Of a stretch of DNA of 61,230 nt, positions 26,420-39,234 are shown piece by piece. The notes beneath the pieces were generated by a model. That model had not been told where the DNA came from. It did not search any database and saw nothing but the letters and a program-made list of their open reading frames with translations. Origin of the DNA: Pelagibacterales bacterium SAG-MED13 (lineage in GTDB: Bacteria; Pseudomonadota; Alphaproteobacteria; Pelagibacterales; Pelagibacteraceae). Location of the stretch: NCBI GenBank assembly GCA_014654165.1, contig JACWDK010000004.1:1-61230 (forward strand). The letters run 5' to 3'. Within the stretch, counting starts at the first letter, position 1; each line of letters begins with the position of its first letter. A program made the translations under genes and the position numbers.

Positions 26420-27028
26420 ATGAAACCAGAGTATAAAATAATTATGAATATGATAAATGAAAAATCTAGAGTATTAGATGTTGGTTGTGACGATGGAATA
26501 TTAATGGAGTTTCTAAAACAAAATAAAAATGTTGATATAAGAGGTATTGAAATTTCAAAAGAAAAAGTTCAAACTTGTATATCTAAAGGTTTAACTGTTA
26601 TTGAAGGTAACGCAGAATTAGATTTAAAACAATTTCCAAATAAGTCTTTCGACTATGTTGTGCTTGGACAAACTTTACAAGCTTTTGTAAATCCAGAGAT
26701 AGTTATCAAGGAACTTTTAAGAGTAGGGGAAAAGGCAATAGTTACTATTCCCAACTTTGGACATTGGAAAGTAAGACTAAACTTGTTGATCAAGGGTACA
26801 ATGCCTGTAACTAAAACATTGCCTAATAAGTGGTATAATACACCAAATATTCACATGTGTACTATTAAAGATTTTTTCAAATTTTCTGAAACATTCAATT
26901 TTAAAATTTTTAAATCTTTAGCTCTTATTAATAGAAAAGTATCAAATATAAATTACTCTAATTTATTTATTAAAAATTTATTTTCTGAATTAGGAATATT
27001 CTTAATTGAAAAATCAGATGAAAATTAA
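26420..27028 (+). CDS. metW: Methionine biosynthesis protein MetW
   Basis: A 202-residue class I methyltransferase-like protein. The SAM-binding motif VLDVGCDDGILMEFL starts at residue 18, DYVVLGQTLQAF is motif II, and the C-terminal half carries the MetW-type RVGEKAIVTIPNFGHWKVRL and PNKWYNTPNIHMCTIKDF. MetW occurs next to metX in proteobacteria and supports MetX activity; a methyl-transfer reaction has not been clearly shown. It is in the SAM-II-controlled transcript. gloB starts 11 bp inside its 3' end. Confidence 0.95.
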   Translation: MKPEYKIIMNMINEKSRVLDVGCDDGILMEFLKQNKNVDIRGIEISKEKVQTCISKGLTVIEGNAELDLKQFPNKSFDYVVLGQTLQAFVNPEIVIKELLRVGEKAIVTIPNFGHWKVRLNLLIKGTMPVTKTLPNKWYNTPNIHMCTIKDFFKFSETFNFKIFKSLALINRKVSNINYSNLFIKNLFSELGIFLIEKSDEN

Positions 27029-27737
27029 GATAATCAAATGCCTACAAGATAATTACAGTTACTTCATTATTGATGAAAAAAATCAAAATGCCTGTGTTAT
27101 AGACCCTGGTGAACCAGGTCCGATAATAAATTTTATTGAAAACAATAATATTAAATTAAAATATATTCTTAATACTCATCACCATTATGATCATGTAGGT
27201 GGAAATGAAGAATTAAAAAAAAAATATGGGTCTAAAGTTGTTGGTTTTATAGAAGACAAGTATCGTATCCCAGAAATTGATTTATTTGTAGAAGATAATC
27301 AAATTTGGAAAAAAGATAAATTCGAAGCAAAAATCTATCATATCCCCGGTCATACAAAAGGTCATATTGCTTTCCATTTTTTTAAAGAGAAAAAAATTTT
27401 TACTGGTGACACATTATTTTCTCTAGGGTGCGGGAGAATATTTGAGGGAACATATGAACAAATGTTTAATTCATTAAAGAAAATTAAAGAACTTCCAAAA
27501 GAAACTGAAGTTTATTGTGGACATGAATATACTCTTGCAAATTCTTTTTTCTGTTTAGCAAATGATGCTAAAAATTTAAAACTCAAGAAAAAAGTTGTGG
27601 AAATTAAAGAAAAAATAAAAAATAATCTTCCTACAGTTCCAACTAGTTTAGGCGATGAACTAGACTGCAATATTTTTCTTAGAGCAAAAGATGTCGAAAG
27701 CTTTTCAAAATTGCGTGATTTAAAGGATAATTTTTAG
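27018..27737 (+). CDS. gloB: Hydroxyacylglutathione hydrolase (glyoxalase II)
   Basis: A metallo-beta-lactamase-fold hydrolase of about 239 residues that releases D-lactate and glutathione from lactoylglutathione in methylglyoxal detoxification. The metal site is complete: NTHHHYDHVGG, HIPGHTKGHIAFH, FTGDTLFSLGCGR and YCGHEYTLAN. The C-terminal GloB domain ends near SLGDELDCNIFLRA. The start is the ATG at 27018; a TTG four codons earlier is less likely. Position after metXW is the usual alphaproteobacterial order, so it may share the riboswitch-controlled transcript. Confidence 0.94.
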   Translation: MKIKIIKCLQDNYSYFIIDEKNQNACVIDPGEPGPIINFIENNNIKLKYILNTHHHYDHVGGNEELKKKYGSKVVGFIEDKYRIPEIDLFVEDNQIWKKDKFEAKIYHIPGHTKGHIAFHFFKEKKIFTGDTLFSLGCGRIFEGTYEQMFNSLKKIKELPKETEVYCGHEYTLANSFFCLANDAKNLKLKKKVVEIKEKIKNNLPTVPTSLGDELDCNIFLRAKDVESFSKLRDLKDNF

Positions 27738-27747
27738 CTTATAGAGC

Positions 27748-27775
27748 TTGACTATAAAGATGCTCTGACTATATT
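27748..27775 (+). promoter_or_regulatory. Predicted sigma70 promoter of the rplU-rpmA-obg operon
   Basis: TTGACT (27748-27753) and TATATT (27770-27775) are separated by 16 bp in the 61-bp gap after gloB. Transcription would start near 27782, giving a leader of about 17 nt without an SD before the rplU ATG at 27799. Confidence 0.6.
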
Positions 27776-27798
27776 GCGTTAATTAAAATTATCGAATT

Positions 27799-28212
27799 AT
27801 GTCATACGCAATAATACAAACTGGTGGAAAACAGTATAAAGTTAAATCTGGTGAAATCTTAAAAATAGAAAAATTGCCAAATACTAAAACTGATACAAAA
27901 ATAGAATTCAATGAGATACTAGCATATGGTGATAATAAAATTATTGAATTAGGTTTGCCAACTATTCAGGGAGCAAAAGTTGAGGCAAATTTAATAAAAA
28001 ATAGTAAAAATAGAACAGTCTTAATTTTTAAGAAGAGAAGAAGACATAACTCAAGAAGAAAAAATGGACATAGACAAGAATATTCGATGATAAGAATTAA
28101 TAAAATTTTTTCGAAAGACGGTAAAATTCTATCTGAGGCTGAAACAATTTCTAGACCTTTAAAAAAAGACATTAAAAAAAAAGAGGTAGAAAAGAAAGTA
28201 GTAAATAAATAA
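27799..28212 (+). CDS. rplU: 50S ribosomal protein L21
   Basis: A 137-residue protein whose first ~103 residues are canonical L21 (YAIIQTGGKQYKVKSGEIL at the start; IFKKRRRHNSRRKNGHRQEY with the Arg-rich rRNA-binding stretch). The remaining ~30 residues are a Lys/Glu-rich tail (KKDIKKKEVEKKVVNK), longer than in E. coli but common in this group. It is the first gene of the rplU-rpmA-obg operon, with rpmA 13 bp downstream. Confidence 0.96.
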   Translation: MSYAIIQTGGKQYKVKSGEILKIEKLPNTKTDTKIEFNEILAYGDNKIIELGLPTIQGAKVEANLIKNSKNRTVLIFKKRRRHNSRRKNGHRQEYSMIRINKIFSKDGKILSEAETISRPLKKDIKKKEVEKKVVNK

Positions 28213-28225
28213 TTAGGTAAAATTT

Positions 28226-28480
28226 ATGGCAACAAAAAAAGCAGGTGGATCATCTAGAAATGGAAGAGATAGTGCTGGTAGAAGACTTGGTGTCAAAAAA
28301 TACGGTGGAGAGACCGTTATTCCAGGTAATATAATAGTTAGACAAAGAGGAACTAAGATATTTCCAGGTGAAAATGTTGGAATGGGTAAAGATCATTCAA
28401 TTTTTTCTGTGGTAAAAGGTAAGGTGGTTTTTAAAAAAACCAAATCAGATAGAACTTTTGTTTCAGTAAAACCCAATTAA
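28226..28480 (+). CDS. rpmA: 50S ribosomal protein L27
   Basis: An 84-residue protein starting [20 protein letters not shown], the canonical L27 N-terminus that reaches the peptidyl transferase centre; no cleavable Firmicute-type leader is present. [20 protein letters not shown] is the conserved core. It follows rplU by 13 bp and precedes obg, as in most bacteria. Confidence 0.97.
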   Translation: MATKKAGGSSRNGRDSAGRRLGVKKYGGETVIPGNIIVRQRGTKIFPGENVGMGKDHSIFSVVKGKVVFKKTKSDRTFVSVKPN

Positions 28481-28483
28481 TAG

Positions 28484-30587
<2,104 letters not shown>

Positions 30588-30588
<1 letters not shown>

Positions 30589-31838
30589 TGAAAAAGATAT
30601 TAACAAATATTGGTAAAAATTCCCAAAAAGCCTCCTGTTTACGAATAAGTACGAAAAAAAAAAATAAAGTTTTAAAGGATTACTTAAAATTTATTGAAAA
30701 TAATAGAAATCTTATTTTAACTGAAAACAAAAAAGATGTGCTTCGTGCCAATAAAAAAAGATTAGAAGATAACCTAATAAAAAGGCTTATGTTAAATAAT
30801 AAAAAAATTACAGACATAACTTATTCAATAAAAAAAATAATTAAATTAAAAGACCCAACAAATATTGTTTTAGAAAAGTGGAAACAATCTAATGGTTTAA
30901 ATATATCAAAGGTGTCAATACCAATAGGAGTTATTGGTATAATCTATGAAAGTCGACCAAATGTAACATCAGATGTTGCATCATTATGTTTTAAATCTGG
31001 AAACAGTGTAATATTAAAAGGTGGTTCAGAAGCCTTTTACTCAAATCGAATATTATCTATTTTATTTAGAAAATCTTTAAAAAAAAATATGATTGATGAA
31101 AATTTTGTTCAATTTATTAAAATAAAAAATAGAGGTCTAGTTGATTTTTTATTAACTAAAATGAACAAGTTTATAGATGTAATTATCCCAAGAGGTGGCA
31201 AAAGCTTAGTCAAAAAAGTACAAAATTTATCTAACATACCTACTATTGGACACCTTGAAGGGATTTGTCATTCTTATGTTGATAAAGATGCTAATCCTAA
31301 AATTGCACAAAATGTTGTAATCAATGCTAAAATGAGAAACACTTCGATTTGTGGAGCAACTGAAACAATTTTGCTTCACGAAAAAATTATTAAAAAAATT
31401 GGGAATCCAATTTTAAAAAGTTTAGAGAACAATGGGTGTAAAATTATTGGTGATGATAAAATAAAAAAATTTTATAAAGGAAAAGTTCATAAAGCTACAA
31501 TTAAAGATTGGTCTAAAGAATATTTATCAGCAACAGTATCGGTAAAGTGTGTTAAAAATTTGAATGAAGCAATCTCACATATCAATAAGTTTGGAACAAT
31601 GCATACAGATTCTATAATTACCCAAAATAAGAAATCAGCAAATAAATTTTTAAAAGAAGTTAAAAGCTCTATCGCTATGCAAAATACATCAACCCAGTTT
31701 GCAGATGGAGGTGAATTTGGATTTGGAGGTGAGGTAGGAATATCAACAAATACTCTTCCTCCAAGAGGACCAGTAGGTTTAAATCAATTAGTATCTTATA
31801 AATATATAGTTTCTAGCAAAGGAAAAGTGAGAAAATAA
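30588..31838 (+). CDS. proA: Glutamate-5-semialdehyde dehydrogenase (gamma-glutamyl phosphate reductase)
   Basis: A 416-residue ALDH-fold enzyme that reduces glutamyl-5-phosphate with NADPH. The signature IGVIGIIYESRPNVTSDVAS is at about 120-140. The catalytic Cys lies in AKMRNTSICGATETIL, and the C-terminus has EFGFGGEVGISTNTLPPRGP. It is coupled to proB by TAATG and followed one base later by nadD. The length is normal. Confidence 0.96.
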
Positions 31839-31839
31839 T

Positions 31840-32361
31840 TTGGTATCTAAAAAGAATAAAATTGGAGTTTTGGGAGGTTCTTTCGATCCAGCTCATAAGG
31901 GACATCTGGCAATATCTAAAGAAGCATTTAAAAGATTTAAATTAAAAAAAGTAATATGGGCAATAACAATGAAAAATCCTTTTAAAAAAAAAAGTAACAT
32001 AACTCTTTTAGAAAAAATTAAAGCTTGTAAAAAGATTATAGGATCTAACAATTTTATAACAGTAAAATTTTATGAAAAAATAATTAAATCAAACAAAACA
32101 ATTAAATTAATTAACTACATTTCAAAAAACAAAAAAAATGAAATTTATTTCATAATGGGAGCTGATAATTTAATCAATTTTCATAAATGGTATAAATGGA
32201 AATCAATTTCGCGAAAATGTAATATCGTAGTCTATGATCGCTACGGATATAAAAGAAAATCTTTAGATTCAACCTCATTTAAAAGACTAAATTGTGAAAA
32301 TTTAAAATTTATCGAATTTGATAAGGTCAATATTTCATCTTCTCAATTAAGAAAAATTTGA
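31840..32361 (+). CDS. nadD: Nicotinate-nucleotide adenylyltransferase
   Basis: A 173-residue nucleotidyltransferase making deamido-NAD from NaMN and ATP. The ATP-binding GGSFDPAHKGHLAIS replaces the usual GGxFDPxHxGH with full conservation. FIMGADNLINFHKWYKW is the substrate region, and the C-terminal ISSSQLRK matches the ISS-T/S-x-x-R motif. It is a little shorter than E. coli NadD. The start is TTG at 31840, one base past the proA stop. The order proA-nadD-rsfS is conserved in alphaproteobacteria. Confidence 0.93.
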   Translation: MVSKKNKIGVLGGSFDPAHKGHLAISKEAFKRFKLKKVIWAITMKNPFKKKSNITLLEKIKACKKIIGSNNFITVKFYEKIIKSNKTIKLINYISKNKKNEIYFIMGADNLINFHKWYKWKSISRKCNIVVYDRYGYKRKSLDSTSFKRLNCENLKFIEFDKVNISSSQLRKI

Positions 32362-32378
32362 TAGTCTTTGACTAATTA

Positions 32379-32729
32379 ATGGATAAAATTTCAGACTTAA
32401 AAGAGGTTGTAATCAAGACCTTAGATACAAATAAAGCCTTGGACATAATTAGTATTGATCTTAAAGATAAAAGCTCTATGGCTGATTATATGATTATTGC
32501 TAGTGGTACTTCCTCAAGACATATTCAGTCACTATCAGAACAAGTCCTTGAAAAATTAAAAGATTATGGTGTGTCTAATTCTAAAATTGAAGGAAAAGAC
32601 AGTAATGAATGGAAACTAGTAGATGGTATTGATCTTATAGTTCATATTTTTCATCCTGATAAAAGAAAATTTTATGAGTTAGAGAAAATATGGTCTGAAA
32701 TGATACCAAAAGAGAAAGTAATGATATGA
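32379..32729 (+). CDS. rsfS: Ribosomal silencing factor RsfS (Iojap family)
   Basis: A 116-residue protein that binds L14 and blocks subunit joining under starvation. Conserved stretches are ALDIISIDLKDKSSMADYMI, ASGTSSRHIQSLSEQVLEKL, EGKDSNEWKLVDGIDLIVHIF and FYELEKIWSE. It ends with an ATGA overlap into ctpA. In most alphaproteobacteria rlmH stands between rsfS and the peptidase; it is missing here. Confidence 0.95.
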   Translation: MDKISDLKEVVIKTLDTNKALDIISIDLKDKSSMADYMIIASGTSSRHIQSLSEQVLEKLKDYGVSNSKIEGKDSNEWKLVDGIDLIVHIFHPDKRKFYELEKIWSEMIPKEKVMI

Positions 32730-33868
32730 AAAATCTCTTTTTAATTTTATTTTCAATTATTTTATTAAACTTTTTTACTTTAAATAAAGCTTACACAATA
32801 GAAAATAATATTTACGATAAGATAGATCTTTTTGGAGAAGTGTTGGAAAAAATAAATAACGAGTATGTAGATGAAATAAATCAATCAGAAAGTATGGACT
32901 CAGCTATAAATGGCCTACTTCAATCGCTAGATCCTTACTCGGCTTACATGTCCCCAGAAATATATGAAGAAATGCAGACAGAAACCAGTGGTGAATTTGG
33001 TGGCTTAGGAATCGAAGTCAGTATGGAGTCTGGTGTGGTCAAAGTTATATCTCCAATTGACGACACTCCTGCATCTAGAGCAGGGATTAAAGCAGGGGAT
33101 TACATTGTAAAAATAAATAATATTCAAGTTCAAGGTAAAACTTTAAGTGAAGCTGTAGAACTAATGAGGGGACCAGTTGGTTCTGGTATAGAATTAATTG
33201 TAAGGAGAATAGGACAAAAAAAAGCAATTACATTCAACATTGTCAGAGAAGTAATTCAAATAAGATCTGTTAAAACCGACCTTATAGAAAAAAATATTGG
33301 ATATATAAGATTAACCTCTTTTAATGAGAATAGTGGAAAACAAATAAAAGAAAAAATTAGAGAGTTTGAAAATAATAAAAATATAAATGCTTACATCTTA
33401 GACCTTAGAAATAATCCGGGTGGGTTGTTATCTCAAGCAATCAGAGTCTCTGATTTTTTTTTAAATGAAGGGGAAATAGTTTCCACTAAAAGTAGAAAAT
33501 CTTCAGAAAATAGAAAATGGTTTGCTAAAAAAGGAGACTTAATAGATGGAAAAACATTAATAGTATTAATTAATTATGGATCAGCATCTGCCTCTGAAAT
33601 CGTAGCTGGTGCCTTAAAAGATCACAAAAGAGCAATCATTTTAGGTGAAAATAGCTATGGAAAAGGATCAGTCCAATCAATTATTCCTTTAAAAAATAAA
33701 GGAGCGATAAGACTTACTGTAGCTAAATATTATTTACCCTCTGGAGAGTCAATTTCAGAAGTGGGGGTAAAACCAGATATAGAAGTTAATGAAGAAACTG
33801 ATGAATTTAGAATTAAGACTGAAACTGATAATCAATTATTTTACGCCATAAAACTTCTAAACGGATAA
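32726..33868 (+). CDS. ctpA: Carboxy-terminal processing serine peptidase (S41, CtpA)
   Basis: A 380-residue exported protease. An N-terminal signal or anchor (about 4-24) is followed by the helical region, a PDZ domain (about 85-165, GLGIEVSMESGVVKVISPID) and the S41 catalytic domain. The Ser288-Lys313-Gln317 set lies in YGSASASEIVAGALKDH and GENSYGKGSVQ with the usual 25-residue Ser-Lys spacing. C-terminal processing proteases trim or degrade periplasmic proteins including peptidoglycan hydrolases. It is coupled to rsfS (4-bp overlap), and rppH starts at the next base. Confidence 0.95.
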   Translation: MKNLFLILFSIILLNFFTLNKAYTIENNIYDKIDLFGEVLEKINNEYVDEINQSESMDSAINGLLQSLDPYSAYMSPEIYEEMQTETSGEFGGLGIEVSMESGVVKVISPIDDTPASRAGIKAGDYIVKINNIQVQGKTLSEAVELMRGPVGSGIELIVRRIGQKKAITFNIVREVIQIRSVKTDLIEKNIGYIRLTSFNENSGKQIKEKIREFENNKNINAYILDLRNNPGGLLSQAIRVSDFFLNEGEIVSTKSRKSSENRKWFAKKGDLIDGKTLIVLINYGSASASEIVAGALKDHKRAIILGENSYGKGSVQSIIPLKNKGAIRLTVAKYYLPSGESISEVGVKPDIEVNEETDEFRIKTETDNQLFYAIKLLNG

Positions 33869-34345
33869 ATGGAAAAAAAATATAAAAATTTACCCCTTAG
33901 GTGTGGGGTTGGAATAATAGTTTTAAATAAAGATAATAAAGTTTTTGTTGCTAGAAGAATTGATAATCCAAAAAATTTTTGGCAAATGCCTCAGGGAGGT
34001 GTCGACAAAGGAGAAGATTTTTTATCTGCTGCTTATAGAGAACTAGAAGAAGAAACTAGTATAAAAAATGTTAAGCTCATAAAAGAAATTGATGGTTTGA
34101 CTACTTATGAATTACCTAAGCATCTATTGGGTATTATATGGAGAGGTAAGTTTAGAGGTCAAAAACAGAAATGGTTTATAATGAGATATTTAGGAAGTGA
34201 TAAAGAAATAAATATTCAAACAAAAAAACCTGAGTTTTTAGAATGGAAATGGGTTGATATAGCTACAATCACTGAAATAGTAGTAGATTTTAAGCTTCAT
34301 GTTTATAAAGAGCTTAAGGAAAAGATAATTAAAATGATTAATTAA
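33869..34345 (+). CDS. rppH: RNA pyrophosphohydrolase RppH (Nudix)
   Basis: A 158-residue Nudix hydrolase that removes pyrophosphate from mRNA 5' ends and triggers decay. FWQMPQGGVDKGED and YRELEEETSI make the Nudix box at about 43-66; the last glycine of the consensus (Glu-Glu-x-Gly) is Ser64, a mild deviation. The YELPKHLLGIIWRGKFRGQK segment is typical of RppH. It is the last gene of the plus-strand operon and overlaps the convergent atpC by 8 bp. Confidence 0.93.
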   Translation: MEKKYKNLPLRCGVGIIVLNKDNKVFVARRIDNPKNFWQMPQGGVDKGEDFLSAAYRELEEETSIKNVKLIKEIDGLTTYELPKHLLGIIWRGKFRGQKQKWFIMRYLGSDKEINIQTKKPEFLEWKWVDIATITEIVVDFKLHVYKELKEKIIKMIN

Positions 34346-34729
34346 GAGACTTCAAAACATCAACTTTTTGATCTGCTAGATATTTCGATTGATCAGTGAT
34401 TTCAGATTTATTTGACTCTTTCTCGGCATTGATAAGTAAATCCTGCAGCTTGCTTTTTTCTAACTCTTTCAAATTTAAAATAGAGCTAGTTAGTAATGAT
34501 AAATTATTGTCTTTAAATTCGACGATACCATCTTCCACATAAAATTTATCCTCACCAGATTTAGAGTTAATTGTAATTATTCCAGGCTTTAGAAATGAAA
34601 TTATAGAAATATGATCTTTGAGTATTCCCATTTCTCCTTCAAATGCAGGGACTATAATTTCTGTCACGTCCTCTTTTAATAAGAAAGATTTTTCAGGATT
34701 GATAATTTCTATCTTAAATTCTTCACTCA

Positions 34730-34730
<1 letters not shown>
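34338..34730 (-). CDS. atpC: ATP synthase F1 subunit epsilon
   Basis: A 130-residue subunit of the F1 central stalk. The N-terminal beta-sandwich contains EIINPEKSFLLKEDVTEIIV, VPAFEGEMGILKDHISIISFLKPG split by the usual turn, and FYVEDGIVEFKDN. The C-terminal helical part is present (LKELEKSKLQDLLINAEKES) but diverged. It overlaps atpD by one base. It is the last gene of the F1 operon and its 3' end overlaps rppH, so its terminator must lie inside rppH. Confidence 0.95.
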
Positions 34731-37026
<2,296 letters not shown>

Positions 37027-37032
37027 AATAAA

Positions 37033-38568
37033 TTAAGATTTAAAGTTTTCCTTTAATTGAGTAATTACTTCGATTAGTAATTTTTCTTTATCATCTTCAA
37101 GTTTACCTGAGCTTTGAATTGAATCAATTATTTCAGGCTTATCAGACTTACATTTTTCAATGATTTTATTTTCAAACTCAGCAATATCTTTTAAATCAAT
37201 ATCATCCAAATATCCTTTTACTCCGCAGAATACAGAAATTACTTGTTCAGCTACTGTCATTGGAGAATATTGTTTTTGCTTAAGAAGTTCAGTTAATTTT
37301 GATCCTCTATTTAAAAGTTGCTGTGTTGATGCATCTAAATCAGAACCAAATTGAGCAAAAGCAGCCATCTCTCTGTACTGTGCTAATTCTAATTTCATTG
37401 ATCCAGAAACCTTTTTCATTGCTTTTGTTTGCGCTGAAGAACCAACCCTAGAAACAGATAAACCTACGTTAATAGCAGGTCTAATCCCTTGGTTAAAAAG
37501 TTCAGTTTCTAAGAAAATTTGACCATCTGTAATTGAAATTACGTTAGTTGGAATAAACGCTGATACGTCACCACCTTGTGTTTCAATAATTGGAAGTGCT
37601 GTTAAAGAACCTCCGCCATGTTCATCGCTTAATTTCGCAGCTCTTTCTAACAATCTACTGTGTAGATAGAATACATCGCCAGGGTAAGCTTCACGTCCTG
37701 GAGGTCTTCTTAAAAGTAGAGACATCTGTCTATAAGCTACGGCCTGCTTAGATAAATCATCATAAATAATTAATCCATGCATTCCGTTATCTCTAAAATA
37801 TTCACCCATTGTACACCCTGTATAAGGTGCTAAAAACTGAAGGGGCGCAGAGTCAGACGCTGTTGCTGCAACGATTGTTGTGTACTCCATCGCTCCAGCT
37901 TCTTCTAAAGTTTTCTGAATTTGTCTTACAGTTGATCTTTTTTGACCAATCGCAACATAAATACAATAAAGCTTTTGTTTCTCATCACCAGACTCATTAA
38001 TTTTCTTTTGGTTAATAATGGCATCGATTGCAACTGCAGTTTTACCTGTTTGTCTGTCACCAATAATTAACTCACGTTGTCCTCTTCCAACTGGAACTAG
38101 ACTATCAATAGATTTTAAACCTGTTTGCATAGGTTCACTAACTGACTGTCTTGGAATAATTCCTGGAGCTTTAACTTCAACTCTGCTTTTTTTAACACTT
38201 TTGTCTAAAGGTCCTTTACCATCAATTGGATTTCCTAATCCATCAACAACTCTACCTAACAATTCTTTTCCAACTGGAGTATCAACAATATTTCCAGTTC
38301 TTTTAACTGTGTCACCTTCTTTAATATTTCTATCATCTCCAAAAATTACAACACCAACATTTTCGCTTTCTAAGTTTAGAGCCATACCTTTAGAACCATC
38401 AGCAAACTCTACCATTTCTCCAGCCTGAACATTATCAAGACCATAAATTCTAGCGATACCATCTCCTACTGATAATACTTGCCCAACTTCGGTTACTTCT
38501 GCTTTATCACCAAAATTTTTAATTTGTTCTTTTAGTATCTTTGTTACTTCTGAAGGATTTATTTCCAT
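37033..38568 (-). CDS. atpA: ATP synthase F1 subunit alpha
   Basis: The 511-residue non-catalytic nucleotide-binding subunit. The P-loop GDRQTGKT is at 170-177 (Lys176). [14 protein letters not shown] and [20 protein letters not shown] are conserved, and the C-terminal helical domain is complete. Its ATG directly follows the atpH stop. It is part of atpHAGDC; the F0 genes are elsewhere, as usual in alphaproteobacteria. Confidence 0.99.
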   Translation of the reverse strand: MEINPSEVTKILKEQIKNFGDKAEVTEVGQVLSVGDGIARIYGLDNVQAGEMVEFADGSKGMALNLESENVGVVIFGDDRNIKEGDTVKRTGNIVDTPVGKELLGRVVDGLGNPIDGKGPLDKSVKKSRVEVKAPGIIPRQSVSEPMQTGLKSIDSLVPVGRGQRELIIGDRQTGKTAVAIDAIINQKKINESGDEKQKLYCIYVAIGQKRSTVRQIQKTLEEAGAMEYTTIVAATASDSAPLQFLAPYTGCTMGEYFRDNGMHGLIIYDDLSKQAVAYRQMSLLLRRPPGREAYPGDVFYLHSRLLERAAKLSDEHGGGSLTALPIIETQGGDVSAFIPTNVISITDGQIFLETELFNQGIRPAINVGLSVSRVGSSAQTKAMKKVSGSMKLELAQYREMAAFAQFGSDLDASTQQLLNRGSKLTELLKQKQYSPMTVAEQVISVFCGVKGYLDDIDLKDIAEFENKIIEKCKSDKPEIIDSIQSSGKLEDDKEKLLIEVITQLKENFKS

Positions 38569-39126
38569 TTATGCCTCTATCATTCTGTTTTCGATTTGTT
38601 GTAATTTATTTTTAATTGAAGTGTCCACCATAGTACTTCCGACTTGCACTATTAAGCCTCCTATTAAACTTTCGTCATGTTTGTAGTTTAATTTTATTTT
38701 TGAACTAAAGTTTTTAGTAAGCTCATCTGTGATTTTAGAAATCTCATCACTAGATAGTTCTTTTGCAGACTTTAATTCAGCTTTTAATTCTCCTCTTTTT
38801 TTAGAACATGTTTCAATAAAACTTTTTAAAATTTGTTCTACATAGAAAAAACGTCTTTTTGTAACTAAAAAACTTAAAAAATTTTTTAATAAACTCTCAA
38901 ATTTATTATTATCAGAAATACCATCAATAACTTTTAAGAGATCATCTTGGTTGCTTGTTGGATCCTTAATTAAATTTGAAAAATCTTTACTAGAAGAAAT
39001 CAAATTTAAGATAGAAGAGGATTGATCTTCTACTTGTGAAAGAACATTATTTTCACTTGCAAGCTCATACAAAGCTAAAGAATATCTTTCAGCCGAAGTT
39101 ATTGAAAATCCCTTATTTTTACTCAA
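38569..39126 (-). CDS. atpH: ATP synthase F1 subunit delta
   Basis: A 185-residue peripheral-stalk subunit joining F1 to subunit b. ERYSLALYELASEN is the N-terminal signature and the C-terminal IKLNYKHDESLIGGLIVQVGSTMVDTSI is typical. The start is a TTG at 39126 with AGAGG about 7 nt upstream on the minus strand; no better ATG exists nearby. First gene of the F1 operon, with its own predicted promoter in the 108-bp gap after priA. Confidence 0.95.
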   Translation of the reverse strand: MSKNKGFSITSAERYSLALYELASENNVLSQVEDQSSSILNLISSSKDFSNLIKDPTSNQDDLLKVIDGISDNNKFESLLKNFLSFLVTKRRFFYVEQILKSFIETCSKKRGELKAELKSAKELSSDEISKITDELTKNFSSKIKLNYKHDESLIGGLIVQVGSTMVDTSIKNKLQQIENRMIEA

Positions 39127-39170
39127 CTTAGTGCCTCTGTTATGTTGAAGATTATTTTAAAATCACGCTC

Positions 39171-39199
39171 TAATTAGCATATGACCATTATGTCTTCAA
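39171..39199 (-). promoter_or_regulatory. Predicted sigma70 promoter of the atpHAGDC operon
   Basis: On the minus strand TTGAAG (39199-39194) and TAATTA (39176-39171) are 17 bp apart, with a TATG just ahead of the -10 resembling an extended -10 element. The start would be near 39164, giving a leader of about 38 nt with an AGAGG site before the TTG of atpH. Confidence 0.5.
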
Positions 39200-39234
39200 G
39201 TAGCACATTCGATTAATAGTCCTTTTTTTAAAGG

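Noticed and set aside
38018-38428. 136-residue plus-strand open frame within atpA
   Set aside because: Antisense to the highly conserved P-loop region of atpA; long antisense frames are expected over conserved codons and the product has no recognisable features.
39127-39234. Possible tRNA or small RNA gene before atpH
   Set aside because: No cloverleaf, TTCGA T-loop with paired arms or CCA-end pattern; a promoter explains the gap better.
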